Shown here in pieces: positions 45,840-55,690 of a DNA stretch of 64,000 bases; within the stretch, counting starts at the first letter, position 1; each line of letters begins with the position of its first letter. A program made the position numbers and the translations under genes. The notes under the pieces were generated by a model. The model was not told the origin of the DNA, searched no databases, and saw only the letters and a list, made by a program, of their open reading frames with translations. Source of the stretch: Actinomadura spongiicola (GTDB lineage: Bacteria > Actinomycetota > Actinomycetes > Streptosporangiales > Streptosporangiaceae); contig NZ_QVNQ01000003.1 of the NCBI RefSeq assembly GCF_003432485.1, forward strand, positions 496,001 to 560,000, written 5' to 3'.

Positions 45840-46537
45840 AGGACGCCCCGCCATTCGCGATGACATCGGGACTCGTCCGCCGGGACGGCCGCGACATCCT
45901 CACCGGCGTCGACCTGCGGGTGGAGGCCGGCGAGGTGCTCGCCGTCCTCGGGCCCAACGGCGCGGGCAAGTCCACCCTGGTCAAGGCGCTGCTGGGGCTC
46001 GTCCCGCTGGCGGGCGGCCGGACCGAGATCTACGGCGCGCCGCCCGCGCGGTTCCGCGGCTGGAGGCGGATCGGATACGTCCCGCAGCGGCTGCCGATGG
46101 GCGGCGGGGTGCCCGTGACCGTCCGGGAGGTCGTCGCGTCGGGCCGCGTCGCCCGAACGTCCCGCTGGCGGCCCGCGGTCCTGGGCGACCGGGCGGCCGA
46201 CCGGGCCGCCGTCGACCGGGCCCTGGCGACGGTCGGCCTCACCGACCGCGCCCGCGACTCGGCGCACCTGCTGTCGGGCGGCCAGCAGCAGCGCGTACTG
46301 ATCGCCCGCGCCCTCGCGGGCGAACCGGACGTGTTCGTGATGGACGAACCGACCGCGGGCGTGGACGCCCGAAACCAGGCCGCGCTCGCCACGGCGCTGC
46401 GCGGGCTGGCCGGGAAGACGGTGGTCCTGGTGGCGCACGAACTGGGCCCGCTGGAACCGCTCATCACCCGCACCATCGAATTGGAGCGCGGCCGCGTCGT
46501 CGACGGGACCGCCGCGCGAGGGGCCGTCACGGGATGA
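45836..46537 (+). CDS. znuC: Zinc ABC transporter ATP-binding protein ZnuC
   Basis: This 233-residue ATPase has Walker A GPNGAGKSTLVKALLG near residue 40, signature LSGGQQQRVLIARALAG near residue 144, Walker B VFVMDEPTAGVDA and the switch His in VVLVAHELGPLE. The Q-loop is YVPQRLPMG. It powers zinc uptake with ZnuB and ZnuA. The ATG at 45836 overlaps the znuA stop as ATGA, and the stop overlaps znuB. Confidence 0.93.
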   Translation: MKDAPPFAMTSGLVRRDGRDILTGVDLRVEAGEVLAVLGPNGAGKSTLVKALLGLVPLAGGRTEIYGAPPARFRGWRRIGYVPQRLPMGGGVPVTVREVVASGRVARTSRWRPAVLGDRAADRAAVDRALATVGLTDRARDSAHLLSGGQQQRVLIARALAGEPDVFVMDEPTAGVDARNQAALATALRGLAGKTVVLVAHELGPLEPLITRTIELERGRVVDGTAARGAVTG

Positions 46538-47439
46538 ACGGAATGCTGCACTACGAGTTCATGCGCATCGCCCTGGTGATGGCGGTGCTGATCGGGTTGA
46601 CCGCACCGGCCGTCGGCACGTTCCTCGTGCAGCGGAGGCTGTCGCTGCTCGGCGACGGCATCGGCCACATCGCGCTGACCGGCATCGGGCTCGGACTGCT
46701 CACGAGCACCTCGCCCGTCCTCGGCGCGCTGGTGGTGTCGGTCCTCGGCGCGGTGGCGATCGAGGTCGTGCGGGCCCGCAGCCGCAGCGGCGCGGACGTC
46801 GCGCTGGCGCTGCTGTTCTACGGCGGTCTGGCCGGCGGCGTGATCCTCACCAGCGCCGGCGGCGGCAGCGGCGCGAGCCTCCAGTCCTACCTGTTCGGTT
46901 CGATCACCAGCGTGACGACCACCGACCTGTACGTCGTCGCGGGCCTGGCCGCCACGGTTCTCGCGATCATCGCGCTGTTCGGCCGGGAGCTGTTCCTGCT
47001 GTGCCAGGACGAGGAGGTGGCGCGGGCCGCCGGGCTGCCCGTCCGGTTCCTCAGCGTCCTGATCGCCGCGACCGCCGCCGTCACCATCGTGATCGCGATG
47101 CGCGCGATCGGGCTGCTGCTCGTCAGCGCGCTGATGATCGTCCCGGTGGCGGCGGCGCAGCAGCTCACCCGGGGCTTCCGGGGCACGATGCTGGCCGCGA
47201 TGGCGATCGGTGTACTGTCGGCCGTGGCGGGCCTGGCGGGCTCCTTCCAGTACGATCTGCCTCCGGGCCCCTCGATCGTGCTGCTGGCGCTCGCAGTGTT
47301 CGTCGTCGCGGTCGCCGGGGGCACACCGGTGCGTCGTAGGCGCGCCCGGGCCGACACGGCCGGAGAGGACCTCTCCCCCGCGTCCGGTCCCGGCGTCGAG
47401 ACGCGCGTGGACGCAGAGGCGGAGGTACTTGGAGGATGA
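46534..47439 (+). CDS. znuB: Zinc ABC transporter permease ZnuB
   Basis: This 301-residue permease of the ABC-3 (metal) family has about eight hydrophobic segments, the signature LSLLGDGIGHIALTGIGLGLL near residue 33 and a cytoplasmic coupling loop with DEEVARAAGLPVRFLSVLIAA near residue 160. A basic hydrophilic tail (VRRRRARADTAGEDLS) closes it. The start ATG at 46534 overlaps the znuC stop; the stop overlaps zur as ATGA. It forms the membrane channel for zinc. Confidence 0.93.
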   Translation: MNGMLHYEFMRIALVMAVLIGLTAPAVGTFLVQRRLSLLGDGIGHIALTGIGLGLLTSTSPVLGALVVSVLGAVAIEVVRARSRSGADVALALLFYGGLAGGVILTSAGGGSGASLQSYLFGSITSVTTTDLYVVAGLAATVLAIIALFGRELFLLCQDEEVARAAGLPVRFLSVLIAATAAVTIVIAMRAIGLLLVSALMIVPVAAAQQLTRGFRGTMLAAMAIGVLSAVAGLAGSFQYDLPPGPSIVLLALAVFVVAVAGGTPVRRRRARADTAGEDLSPASGPGVETRVDAEAEVLGG

Positions 47440-47822
47440 CGACGGCCCGCCGGGACGCGGTACGGCAGGTCCTGGCCGACTGCGAGAGCTTCCGCAGCGC
47501 ACAGGACATCTACGCCGATCTGCGCGCGGACGGATCCAAGATCGGCCTGACCACGGTGTACCGGGCGCTCCAGGCGCTCAGCGACGCCGGGGAGGTCGAC
47601 GTGCTGCGCACCGACGACGGCGAGGCCGTGTACCGGGCCTGCCGCACCGAGCAGCACCACCATCATCTCGTCTGCCGCGACTGCGGCCGGACGATCGAGG
47701 TCGAGGGCCCGGCCGTGGAACGCTGGGCGGACGCGATCGCCGCCGAGCACGGTTTCAGCGACATCACGCACACCGTCGAGGTGTTCGGCACCTGCCGCGA
47801 ATGCGCCGCCAAGACCCGCTGA
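47436..47822 (+). CDS. zur: Fur-family transcriptional regulator Zur
   Basis: This 128-residue repressor has a winged-helix N-terminus (SFRSAQDIYADLRADGSKIGLTTVYRALQAL, recognition helix TTVYRAL) and a C-terminal metal-binding dimerisation part with QHHHHLVCRDCGRTIEVEG and FGTCRECAAK, holding two CxxC structural-zinc pairs and the His cluster that senses zinc. Co-location with znuACB and the upstream Zur box identify it as Zur rather than Fur. Being in the repressed operon gives negative feedback. ATG at 47436 overlaps the znuB stop. Confidence 0.95.
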   Translation: MTTARRDAVRQVLADCESFRSAQDIYADLRADGSKIGLTTVYRALQALSDAGEVDVLRTDDGEAVYRACRTEQHHHHLVCRDCGRTIEVEGPAVERWADAIAAEHGFSDITHTVEVFGTCRECAAKTR

Positions 47823-47881
47823 CCACGTGAACCGCCAGGTTCGGTGATCGGGCGGCCGGGCCATGGTGAAGAATCGGGGTC

Positions 47882-48307
47882 ATGGCTACGACACGTACCG
47901 CAAACGCGCACTGGGAAGGGCCGCTCCTCAGCGGTCAGGGGACCGTCTCGCTGGACTCCTCGAAGCTCGGCACCTATGACGTGACCTGGGCATCGCGGTC
48001 CGAGGAGCCGGGCGGCCGGACGAGCCCGGAGGAGCTCATCGCCGCCGCGCACTCCACCTGCTACTCGATGGCTCTCTCGCACGGCCTCGCCGGCGCCGGA
48101 ACGCCGCCGGAGAAGGTGGACACCAAGGCCGAGGTGACGTTCCAGCCGGGCGAGGGCATCACCGGCGTGCACCTGACCGTCCGGGCGAGCGTCCCCGGCA
48201 TCTCCGCCGCCGACTTCGAGAAGGCCGCCGAGGCCGCCAAGGCCGGCTGCCCCGTAAGCAAGGCACTGGCAGGTACGACCATCACCCTGGACGCAGCACT
48301 GGTCTGA
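47882..48307 (+). CDS. OsmC/Ohr-family peroxiredoxin
   Basis: This 141-residue protein matches OsmC: N-terminal strand KLGTYDVTWASRSEEPGGRTSPEELIAAAHSTCYSMALSHGL, with the peroxidatic Cys in STCYSM near residue 60, and the second Cys in AKAGCPVSKAL near residue 121. OsmC proteins reduce organic hydroperoxides with thiols. It stands alone 59 bases after zur; no zinc link can be inferred. Confidence 0.92.
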   Translation: MATTRTANAHWEGPLLSGQGTVSLDSSKLGTYDVTWASRSEEPGGRTSPEELIAAAHSTCYSMALSHGLAGAGTPPEKVDTKAEVTFQPGEGITGVHLTVRASVPGISAADFEKAAEAAKAGCPVSKALAGTTITLDAALV

Positions 48308-48423
48308 ACCCATAAGCGTGGCCTGGGGAGACGACCGCAACCCGCCTCCCCAGCCACGCACCCACCCGAACCACTACGACCGCGCCCGAAGGCCCGGCCA
48401 GGGGCTCAGGCGAGACCAAAGCA

Positions 48424-48531
48424 AGAACCTGATCGCGCAGCGAGCCACCAGGCGAGCCAAAGCGATGCCAGCGATCGCGCGCAGTGCACGACGATGGAGG
48501 GCGCTCAGCGCCCGAAGGAGGAGTGCACTGC
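48424..48531 (+). repeat. Dispersed structured intergenic repeat, copy B
   Basis: This copy has a diverged 5' part and a full 3' part. The outer stem reads GCAGTGCAC (48481-48489) and GTGCACTGC (48523-48531), with an inner stem GGGCGC/GCGCCC (48499-48513). Compared with copy A both arms of both stems have changed in step, keeping all pairs. It lies between OsmC and uppS, which converge on this region. Confidence 0.85.
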
Positions 48532-48623
48532 AATAAGCACGCCGTACTGGCCGGACATACCCCACCCTCTCGGACGCAACTGCCTCAGCCCGCTACAGCA
48601 ACCACGCGACAACCCGGGCCACT

Positions 48624-48764
48624 GCGATCGCGTCCGAAGGCAGGTTCAAGCGAAGCGAGAACCTGATCGCGCAGCGAGCCGCAAGGCGAGTCGAAGCGAT
48701 GCCAGCGATCGCACCCAGTTCACGACGATGGAGGCCCGCCAGGGCCGAAGGAGGAGTGGACTGC
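48624..48764 (+). repeat. Dispersed structured intergenic repeat, copy C (contains the uppS 3' end)
   Basis: The 141-base copy resembles A along its whole length. Hairpin 1 is CAGGTTC with GAACCTG, one pair shorter than A but still fully paired. The 3' outer stem is CAGTTCAC with GTGGACTG, keeping pairing through one G-U wobble, and the inner GGCCC/GGGCC is unchanged. The bases from 48720 on are the reverse of the last uppS codons, so part of the repeat is translated. Confidence 0.85.
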
Positions 48765-49538
48765 ATTATTGGGCACAGCTCCGCCGTAGCGGCGGTCGCG
48801 GGAGGCGTAGATTTCGCAGGCGTGCCAGAGGTGGCGGCGGTCGAAGTCGGGCCAGAGCGTGTCGAGGAAGACCATTTCCGCGTACGCCGACTGCCACAGC
48901 AGGAAGTTGGACGTGCGTTGCTCCCCGGACGAGCGCAGGAACAGGTCCACGTCGGGGATGCCGGGCTCGTCCAGGTAGCGGGCGAACACCTTCTCGGTGA
49001 TCTTGTCAGGGTTGAGCCGGCCGTCCCGGACGTCGCGGGCGAGGGCCGCGGCGGCGTCGGCGATCTCGGCGCGGCCGCCGTAGTTCACGCAGAACTGGAG
49101 GGTGAGGACGTCGTTGTCGCGCGTCATCTCCTCCGCCGTCTCGAGTTCCTTGATGACGCTGCGCCACAGCCGCGGGCGGCGGCCCGCCCAGCGGACGCGG
49201 ACGCCCATCGAGTGGAGCTGGTCGCGGCGGCGGCGGATCACCTCCCGGTTGAAGCCCATGAGGAAACGCACTTCGTCCGGTGACCGCTTCCAGTTCTCGG
49301 TGGAGAACGCGTACGCCGACAGGTACGGGACGCCGAGCTCGATCGCCCCCATGATCACGTCGAAGAGCGAGTCCTCGCCGCGCTTGTGCCCCTCGGTGCG
49401 GGGCAGCCCGCGCTCCTTGGCCCAGCGGCCGTTGCCGTCCATGACGATGGCGACGTGCCGTGGCACCAGGTCCGCCGGGATCGGGGGTGGGACGGCGCCG
49501 TCCCGATGCGGCTGCGGAGGCGAAACGGCCGTTCTCAA
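48720..49538 (-). CDS. uppS: cis-Prenyltransferase (polyprenyl diphosphate synthase, UppS)
   Basis: This 272-residue enzyme lengthens farnesyl (or longer) diphosphate with isopentenyl diphosphate into the polyprenyl carrier lipid for cell-wall synthesis. The UppS signatures are visible: [27 protein letters not shown] near residue 28, [17 protein letters not shown], and [35 protein letters not shown] near the C-terminus. Start is probably TTG 49538, overlapping the recO stop. The last 16 residues ([16 protein letters not shown]) are encoded inside a dispersed repeat, which also provides the stop; family members normally end near the RRYGG segment just before this. Confidence 0.93.
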   Translation of the reverse strand: MRTAVSPPQPHRDGAVPPPIPADLVPRHVAIVMDGNGRWAKERGLPRTEGHKRGEDSLFDVIMGAIELGVPYLSAYAFSTENWKRSPDEVRFLMGFNREVIRRRRDQLHSMGVRVRWAGRRPRLWRSVIKELETAEEMTRDNDVLTLQFCVNYGGRAEIADAAAALARDVRDGRLNPDKITEKVFARYLDEPGIPDVDLFLRSSGEQRTSNFLLWQSAYAEMVFLDTLWPDFDRRHLWHACEIYASRDRRYGGAVPNNAVHSSFGPGGPPSS

Positions 49539-50302
49539 ACTCTCTCCCTGGTGGTGTCGTCCTCGATCGTCTCCTCGCGCTCCACATGGCGCAGGGAGCG
49601 GATTCCGTGCTCCAGATGCCACTGGAGGTAGGCGGCGACGAGGCCGCTGGTCTCCGTCCGGTGGCGCTGCTCGCTGGCGTCGGCGTACTCCCAGTCGCCG
49701 CGCAGCAGCGCCAGCATCAGGGCGAACGTCGGGGGCGCGGGGGTCGCGGCGCCCGGCTGCCGGCAGTTCGCGCAGACCGCGCCGCCCGCCGCGATGGCGA
49801 ACCCGCGCAGGCCGCCGCGGTCGCCGCAACGGCAGCACTCGTCGAGCGCGGGCGCCCATCCGGCGACCGACAGCGAGCGCAGCAGGAACGCGTCCAGGAC
49901 GAGCCGCGGGTCGTGGCCGCGTTCGGCGAGCGTGCGCAGCCCGCCGACGAGGAGGAGGAACTGCCGCAGCGCGGGTTCGCCCTCCTCGCTGGTGAGTTTC
50001 TCCGCGGTCTCCAGCATCGCCGTGCCGGCGGTGTACCGGGGATAGTCGGTGACGAGCGCCTCCCCATAGGGGCGCAGCGTCTCCGCCTGCGTGATCAGGT
50101 CGAGGGAGCGCCGTTCGTACAGTTGGAGGTCCACGTGCGTGAACGGTTCCAGGCGCGCCCCGAACCGGGATCTGGTCTTGCGGACCCCTTTCGCCGCGGC
50201 GCGGATCCGGCCGCCGCGCCGGGTCAGCACCGTCACGATGCGGTCGGCCTCGCCCAGTTTCTGGGTGCGCAGGACGATGCCTTCGTCGCGGTAGAGGGTC
50301 AC
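49535..50302 (-). CDS. recO: DNA repair protein RecO
   Basis: This 255-residue RecO protein works with RecF/RecR in loading RecA on gapped DNA. The N-terminal OB fold is [43 protein letters not shown] zinc site is visible as [25 protein letters not shown] near residue 155. The GTG at 50302 starts at the family position; the longer upstream frame is not similar. Its stop overlaps the uppS start, giving a recO-uppS operon. Confidence 0.93.
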   Translation of the reverse strand: MTLYRDEGIVLRTQKLGEADRIVTVLTRRGGRIRAAAKGVRKTRSRFGARLEPFTHVDLQLYERRSLDLITQAETLRPYGEALVTDYPRYTAGTAMLETAEKLTSEEGEPALRQFLLLVGGLRTLAERGHDPRLVLDAFLLRSLSVAGWAPALDECCRCGDRGGLRGFAIAAGGAVCANCRQPGAATPAPPTFALMLALLRGDWEYADASEQRHRTETSGLVAAYLQWHLEHGIRSLRHVEREETIEDDTTRERV

Positions 50303-50487
50303 CCGTTCATTCTGACGCACGTCACCCCATGCCCCGGCGTCAAGCCGGGGCATCTCCCCATGATCTTCACAAGTCTCCCCGCCACCTCCCCCGCGTGGCA
50401 ATACGATCACGTATCGTGACCGGATTCGGCCGCGGCGTCCTGGGAGAAGGCGTGGCCGGAACCCCGCCGGCCTGGCAGCGTTGTGGC

Positions 50488-51528
50488 ATGAGCTGCCACA
50501 TCGTGCCGCCGCACATGCTTGAGCGCCTCGCCCGCGACGCCGACGACCCGGCCCTGCGCGACCGCGCCCGCCGTACCCTGGCCCTCAGCTCGGCGCAGGC
50601 CATCGAGCGCCGGACCGCTCCCGCCATCGCCCCCTCCCCCAGCGAGGACTTCGTCCCCCACCGGACGATCAACGACGCGGAGCACCGCGAGCGGCTGCCC
50701 GGCCGGACGGTCCGGGCCGAGGGAGCGCCCGCCACCGGGGACGAGAGCGTCGACCAGGCCTATGACTGGCTCGGCGCCACCTTCGACTTCTTCGAGGCCG
50801 CGTACCGGCGCGACTCGATCGACGGCGCGGGCCTGCCGATGGTCTCGACCGTCCACTACGGCGACGGCTACGGCAACGCGTTCTGGAACGGCGAGCAGAT
50901 GGTGTACGGGGACGGGGACGGCATCGTCTTCACCGCGTTCACCGGCCCCCTCGACGTCACCGGCCACGAACTCACGCACGGCATCACGCAGTACACCGCG
51001 AATCTGGAGTACTACGGCCAGTCCGGCGCCCTCAACGAGTCCGTCTCGGACGTGTTCGGCTCCCTCATCAAGCAGTGGCACCTCGGGCACACCGCCGACC
51101 GGGCCGACTGGCTCATCGGGGAGGGCCTGCTCGCTCCCGGCATCAACGGCGTCGCGCTCCGCTCGCTGAAAGACCCCGGCACCGCCTACGACGACCCGGC
51201 CCTCGGCAAGGACCCACAGCCGGGTCATATGGACCACTATGTGGAGACCTACCGCGACAATGGAGGAGTCCACCTCAATTCGGGCATCCCTAATCGCGCC
51301 TTCTACCTCGCCGCAACCGCGATCGGCGGCAACGCCTGGGAGAAGGCGGGCCGGATCTGGTACGACACTCTCACCGGCGGTGCTCTGGCCACCGATGTCG
51401 ACTTCGCCGGGTTCGCCGCCGCGACGGTTCGCTCCGCGACCCGCCTGTACGGGACGGGCTCAGTCGAGACGAAGGCGGTGAGCCGGGCCTGGACGGGGGT
51501 AGGTGTCCCCATGGAGGCGAACGGATAG
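50488..51528 (+). CDS. Protealysin-like M4 metalloprotease
   Basis: This 346-residue zinc metalloprotease of the thermolysin family has the HELTH motif at residues 160-164 and the third ligand in GALNESVSDVFG near residue 184, with later GGVHLNSGIPNRAFY. Instead of a signal peptide and long propeptide it has a short N-terminal region with the PPHML motif (residues 7-11), as in protealysin, whose short propeptide is cleaved in the cell. It is therefore probably cytoplasmic or exported by an unusual route. The ATG at 50488 begins MSCHIVPPHMLERL, at the expected site. It is paired with an emfourin-like gene. Confidence 0.9.
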   Translation: MSCHIVPPHMLERLARDADDPALRDRARRTLALSSAQAIERRTAPAIAPSPSEDFVPHRTINDAEHRERLPGRTVRAEGAPATGDESVDQAYDWLGATFDFFEAAYRRDSIDGAGLPMVSTVHYGDGYGNAFWNGEQMVYGDGDGIVFTAFTGPLDVTGHELTHGITQYTANLEYYGQSGALNESVSDVFGSLIKQWHLGHTADRADWLIGEGLLAPGINGVALRSLKDPGTAYDDPALGKDPQPGHMDHYVETYRDNGGVHLNSGIPNRAFYLAATAIGGNAWEKAGRIWYDTLTGGALATDVDFAGFAAATVRSATRLYGTGSVETKAVSRAWTGVGVPMEANG

Positions 51529-51532
51529 CACA

Positions 51533-51784
51533 GTGAGAGTGACAGTCGTCCGCAGCGGGGGATTCGCGGGGATCGAGCGGCGCGCAGAGTCCGACAGCGC
51601 CAGCGATCCCATGCTGACACGACTCGTCGGCCGCGTGGACCTGAAGGCGATCCCGCCGCCGGGCCGAATTCCCGACCAGTTCCTGTACGAGATCGACATC
51701 GACGGCGACCGCGCCACCGTCGGCGAGGCCCAGCTCCACGGACCGTTGCGCGAACTCGTCCACCACGTCCTCGGCCGCGCCTGA
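51533..51784 (+). CDS. Emfourin-like protealysin inhibitor
   Basis: This 83-residue protein starts at GTG 51533 (VRVTVVRSGGFAGIERRAESD). The RSGGFAGI motif at the N-terminus and the small size match emfourin, the inhibitor encoded next to protealysin in Serratia. It follows the M4 protease stop by 4 bases on the same strand, so the pair is an operon. A perfect hairpin terminator follows. Emfourin would keep the cytoplasmic protease inactive; the direct evidence here is the motif and the gene pairing. Confidence 0.85.
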   Translation: MRVTVVRSGGFAGIERRAESDSASDPMLTRLVGRVDLKAIPPPGRIPDQFLYEIDIDGDRATVGEAQLHGPLRELVHHVLGRA

Positions 51785-51812
51785 CCCACGGCCGCGCCCA
51801 ACACCCGTCGGC

Positions 51813-51846
51813 CCGCGAGCGGCACTCCCCTACGCGCCGCTCGCGG
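51813..51846. terminator. Inverted-repeat terminator after the protease-inhibitor operon
   Basis: CCGCGAGCGGC (51813-51823) pairs perfectly with GCCGCTCGCGG (51836-51846) over 11 bp with a 12-base loop, 29 bases after the emfourin stop. Confidence 0.7.
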
Positions 51847-51920
51847 CCGCCCCCGCCCACAGCCACGGCACGCAGACCACGCACTCGGCCCCGCGCTTCT
51901 GCCGTGAGCGCCCATGCACC

Positions 51921-52245
51921 GCGACCAAGGCCGACAAGACCGCCCGACAACAGCCGTGACGATCCAGACCAGCCCCAACTGCAACGCCGCGAACGCGATG
52001 TCGCACGCGACCCCAGGGCTCGAAACACCGACGAGATCATCCGGGCACGGGCCATGCGGCCAAGGCCGACTAGACGACCGACAACACCGTGACGATCCGG
52101 ACCAGCCCCGAAGGCAACGCCGCGAACGCGATGTCGCACGCGACCGCAGGGCTCGGTACACCGACGAGGTCATCCGGGCACGGGCGATGCGGCCAAGACC
52201 TAAAGGCCTGCCTGGCGACACCGTGACGATCCGGACCAGTCCCCA
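51921..52245. repeat. Tandem intergenic repeat array (about 133-bp unit)
   Basis: Two full units and one partial unit follow each other, starting at 51921, 52056 and 52189. The shared core is GCRRCCAAGRCC..., CCGTGACGATCC, ACCAGCCCC, AACGCCGCGAACGCGATGTCGCACGCGACC and ACACCGACGAGRTCATCCGGGCACGGG. The 133-134-base period is clear from CCGTGAC at 51954, 52087 and 52221. Together with flanks it fills the 512-base gap between convergent genes. Open frames through it look like composition artefacts. Confidence 0.8.
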
Positions 52246-52247
52246 GG

Positions 52248-52281
52248 CAGGGCCGCGGGCGGGTTGGTGCTCGCGGCCCTG
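52248..52281. terminator. Inverted-repeat terminator after leuA
   Basis: CAGGGCCGCG (52248-52257) and CGCGGCCCTG (52272-52281) form a perfect 10-bp stem with a 14-base loop, 16 bases beyond the leuA stop on the minus strand, and overlap the right edge of the repeat array. Confidence 0.7.
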
Positions 52282-52296
52282 GGGGTCGGGCGTGGG

Positions 52297-54154
<1,858 letters not shown>

Positions 54155-54259
54155 GTTAACAGATGTCATCGGCGGCACGGTAACGCGGCGTCCGGATGGT
54201 GAGACGCACCGCGGTCGCAGGACGGGCAGGTCACGCCGCCGTCGAGGGCGGATCTCAGG

Positions 54260-54871
54260 TCAGCGCGCCGCCCCCTCGGTGGTCACGATCACGCCGAGCG
54301 CGTAGGCGGGGGACATGCCGAGCAGGTCCGCGATGGCGTGCAGTTCCCGCCGCCGGCCCTCGTCGAGCGACCCGCCCGCGAGGCCGATCCGGACGGCCTG
54401 CGCGAGAAACCATTCCTTGGCCTCCACGCCGAGGTGGGTTCCGGCGGTGGCGACGTCCCGTTCCAGGAACGTCCGGCGCAGCGCGAGGTCGGCGTCGATG
54501 TCGTCCCGGCCGTACTCGGGTTCGCCGTAGCCGGTGACCGTCTCGGCGGCGCGGGCGCGGGCCGCCGCGTCGGCGGGGTCTCCGGCGCGCAGGACCAGCG
54601 CCGCGGCCGCCCGCATCCCCGCGGCGAGGGCCTCCGCCATGTGCCGCGCGGTGGGCGTCCGCAGCACCGAGACGGGGAACCGGGCGCGGCACGTCCGGCA
54701 CGCCACCGACGGTCCGAGCCGCCACAGCGGCACCACCGGGACGAAGAACACCGACACCCAGCGGCGCCCGGTACGCCGGCGGTAGGCGCGGTCACCCCCG
54801 CACCGCGGGCAGTGGAACGTGCCCTCGCTGACCGTACGGAACACCGCCGTCAGGCCGAAAACGAGCAACAC
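54260..54871 (-). CDS. Zinc-ribbon protein with C-terminal helical (TerB-like) domain
   Basis: This 203-residue protein begins at GTG 54871 with GGAGG 9 bases upstream. The N-terminus has two CxxC pairs in FHCPRCGGDRAYRRR and VACRTCRARF, a zinc ribbon flanking a hydrophobic segment (WVSVFFVPVVPLW), so it may be membrane-associated. The remaining 110 residues are helical and acid-rich, with EYGRDDIDADLALRRTFLE and RRRELHAIADLLGMSPAYALGV, similar in pattern to TerB-like/tellurite-associated helical domains. No clear function. Confidence 0.68.
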   Translation of the reverse strand: MLLVFGLTAVFRTVSEGTFHCPRCGGDRAYRRRTGRRWVSVFFVPVVPLWRLGPSVACRTCRARFPVSVLRTPTARHMAEALAAGMRAAAALVLRAGDPADAAARARAAETVTGYGEPEYGRDDIDADLALRRTFLERDVATAGTHLGVEAKEWFLAQAVRIGLAGGSLDEGRRRELHAIADLLGMSPAYALGVIVTTEGAAR

Positions 54872-54970
54872 CGGGGTTCTCCTCCCATAACGGACTCGTT
54901 CCAAACTACCGACCGCCCGGCGCGACGTGGCCTTCGTGGTTCACGCGCGTGGTGCCCTTACGCTGGGTCC

Positions 54971-55690
54971 ATGACCGGTGACCTCGGTTCCGACGCGGGA
55001 CGGGCGCGGGCGCGACCGTCCTTCCTGCCTCCCGTCGACGGCTATCCGCCACCCGCCGGGGACACGGCCCCCGTCGCGCCCCAGGTCACGCCGCCGGGAC
55101 GTGGCGTGCCGTGGATCGCCGCCATGATCGTCGCGGCCTCGGCGCTGCTGGTGTCGGCGTTCATGCCGTGGGCGCGGGCGCAGATCATCGTCGAGCTGTT
55201 CGGCCGGCCGATCGGCCGCGACCTCGGCAGCGTGGCGGGCATCGACGCCGACGACCTGGTCCTCGCCGTCCCGGTGCTGGGGGTAGTCGCGATCGCGCTG
55301 GCCTGCGGCGACCTGGCCGGACGGGACCCGCGGATCGGCGGGCTGGCCGCGATCCCCGGCACGCTCGCCCTGCTGGTCTGCGGCCTGTTCGTGCTCCGGC
55401 TCGGCGACGTCCGCGACGACCTGCCGCGCACCGGCCTGGACGTCGGCTACCAGATCACCGTCCGCTACGGCTGGTATCTCGCGGTCATAGCGTCGCTGAT
55501 GGTCATCGGTTTCAGCCTGGCCCGTCCCATCAGCGAACGGGTCTCGAAATCCCGCCCCCGACCGGACCGGTTCGACCCGCGGTACACCGAACAGCAGTAC
55601 TACGTGGACCAGCAGTACTACACCGACCCGCGGTACTACCCCGCCACGGAACAACCGCCGACGGACGAACCCAAGCAGGGTCAGTCGTAG
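54971..55690 (+). CDS. Four-helix membrane protein of unknown function
   Basis: This 239-residue protein starts at ATG 54971 (MTGDLGSDAGRARARPS). A Pro-rich cytoplasmic head is followed by four membrane helices (WIAAMIVAASALLVSAFMPWA, LVLAVPVLGVVAIALACGDL, LAAIPGTLALLVCGLFVL, WYLAVIASLMVIGFSLAR) and a Tyr/Gln/Asp-rich repetitive C-terminal tail (YTEQQYYVDQQYYTDPRYYP). I do not recognise a named family; such proteins are common in actinobacterial envelopes. The last codons overlap the era stop. Confidence 0.75.
   Translation: MTGDLGSDAGRARARPSFLPPVDGYPPPAGDTAPVAPQVTPPGRGVPWIAAMIVAASALLVSAFMPWARAQIIVELFGRPIGRDLGSVAGIDADDLVLAVPVLGVVAIALACGDLAGRDPRIGGLAAIPGTLALLVCGLFVLRLGDVRDDLPRTGLDVGYQITVRYGWYLAVIASLMVIGFSLARPISERVSKSRPRPDRFDPRYTEQQYYVDQQYYTDPRYYPATEQPPTDEPKQGQS

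Noticed and set aside
47820..47860. GAACC-gcca-GGTTC hairpin after zur as terminator
   Set aside because: Only 5 base pairs; too weak to list as a terminator.
51303..52221. Minus-strand frames through the tandem repeat array and M4 protease gene
   Set aside because: They are repeats read in frame, Arg/Ser-rich and overlapping known genes; no homologous protein pattern.
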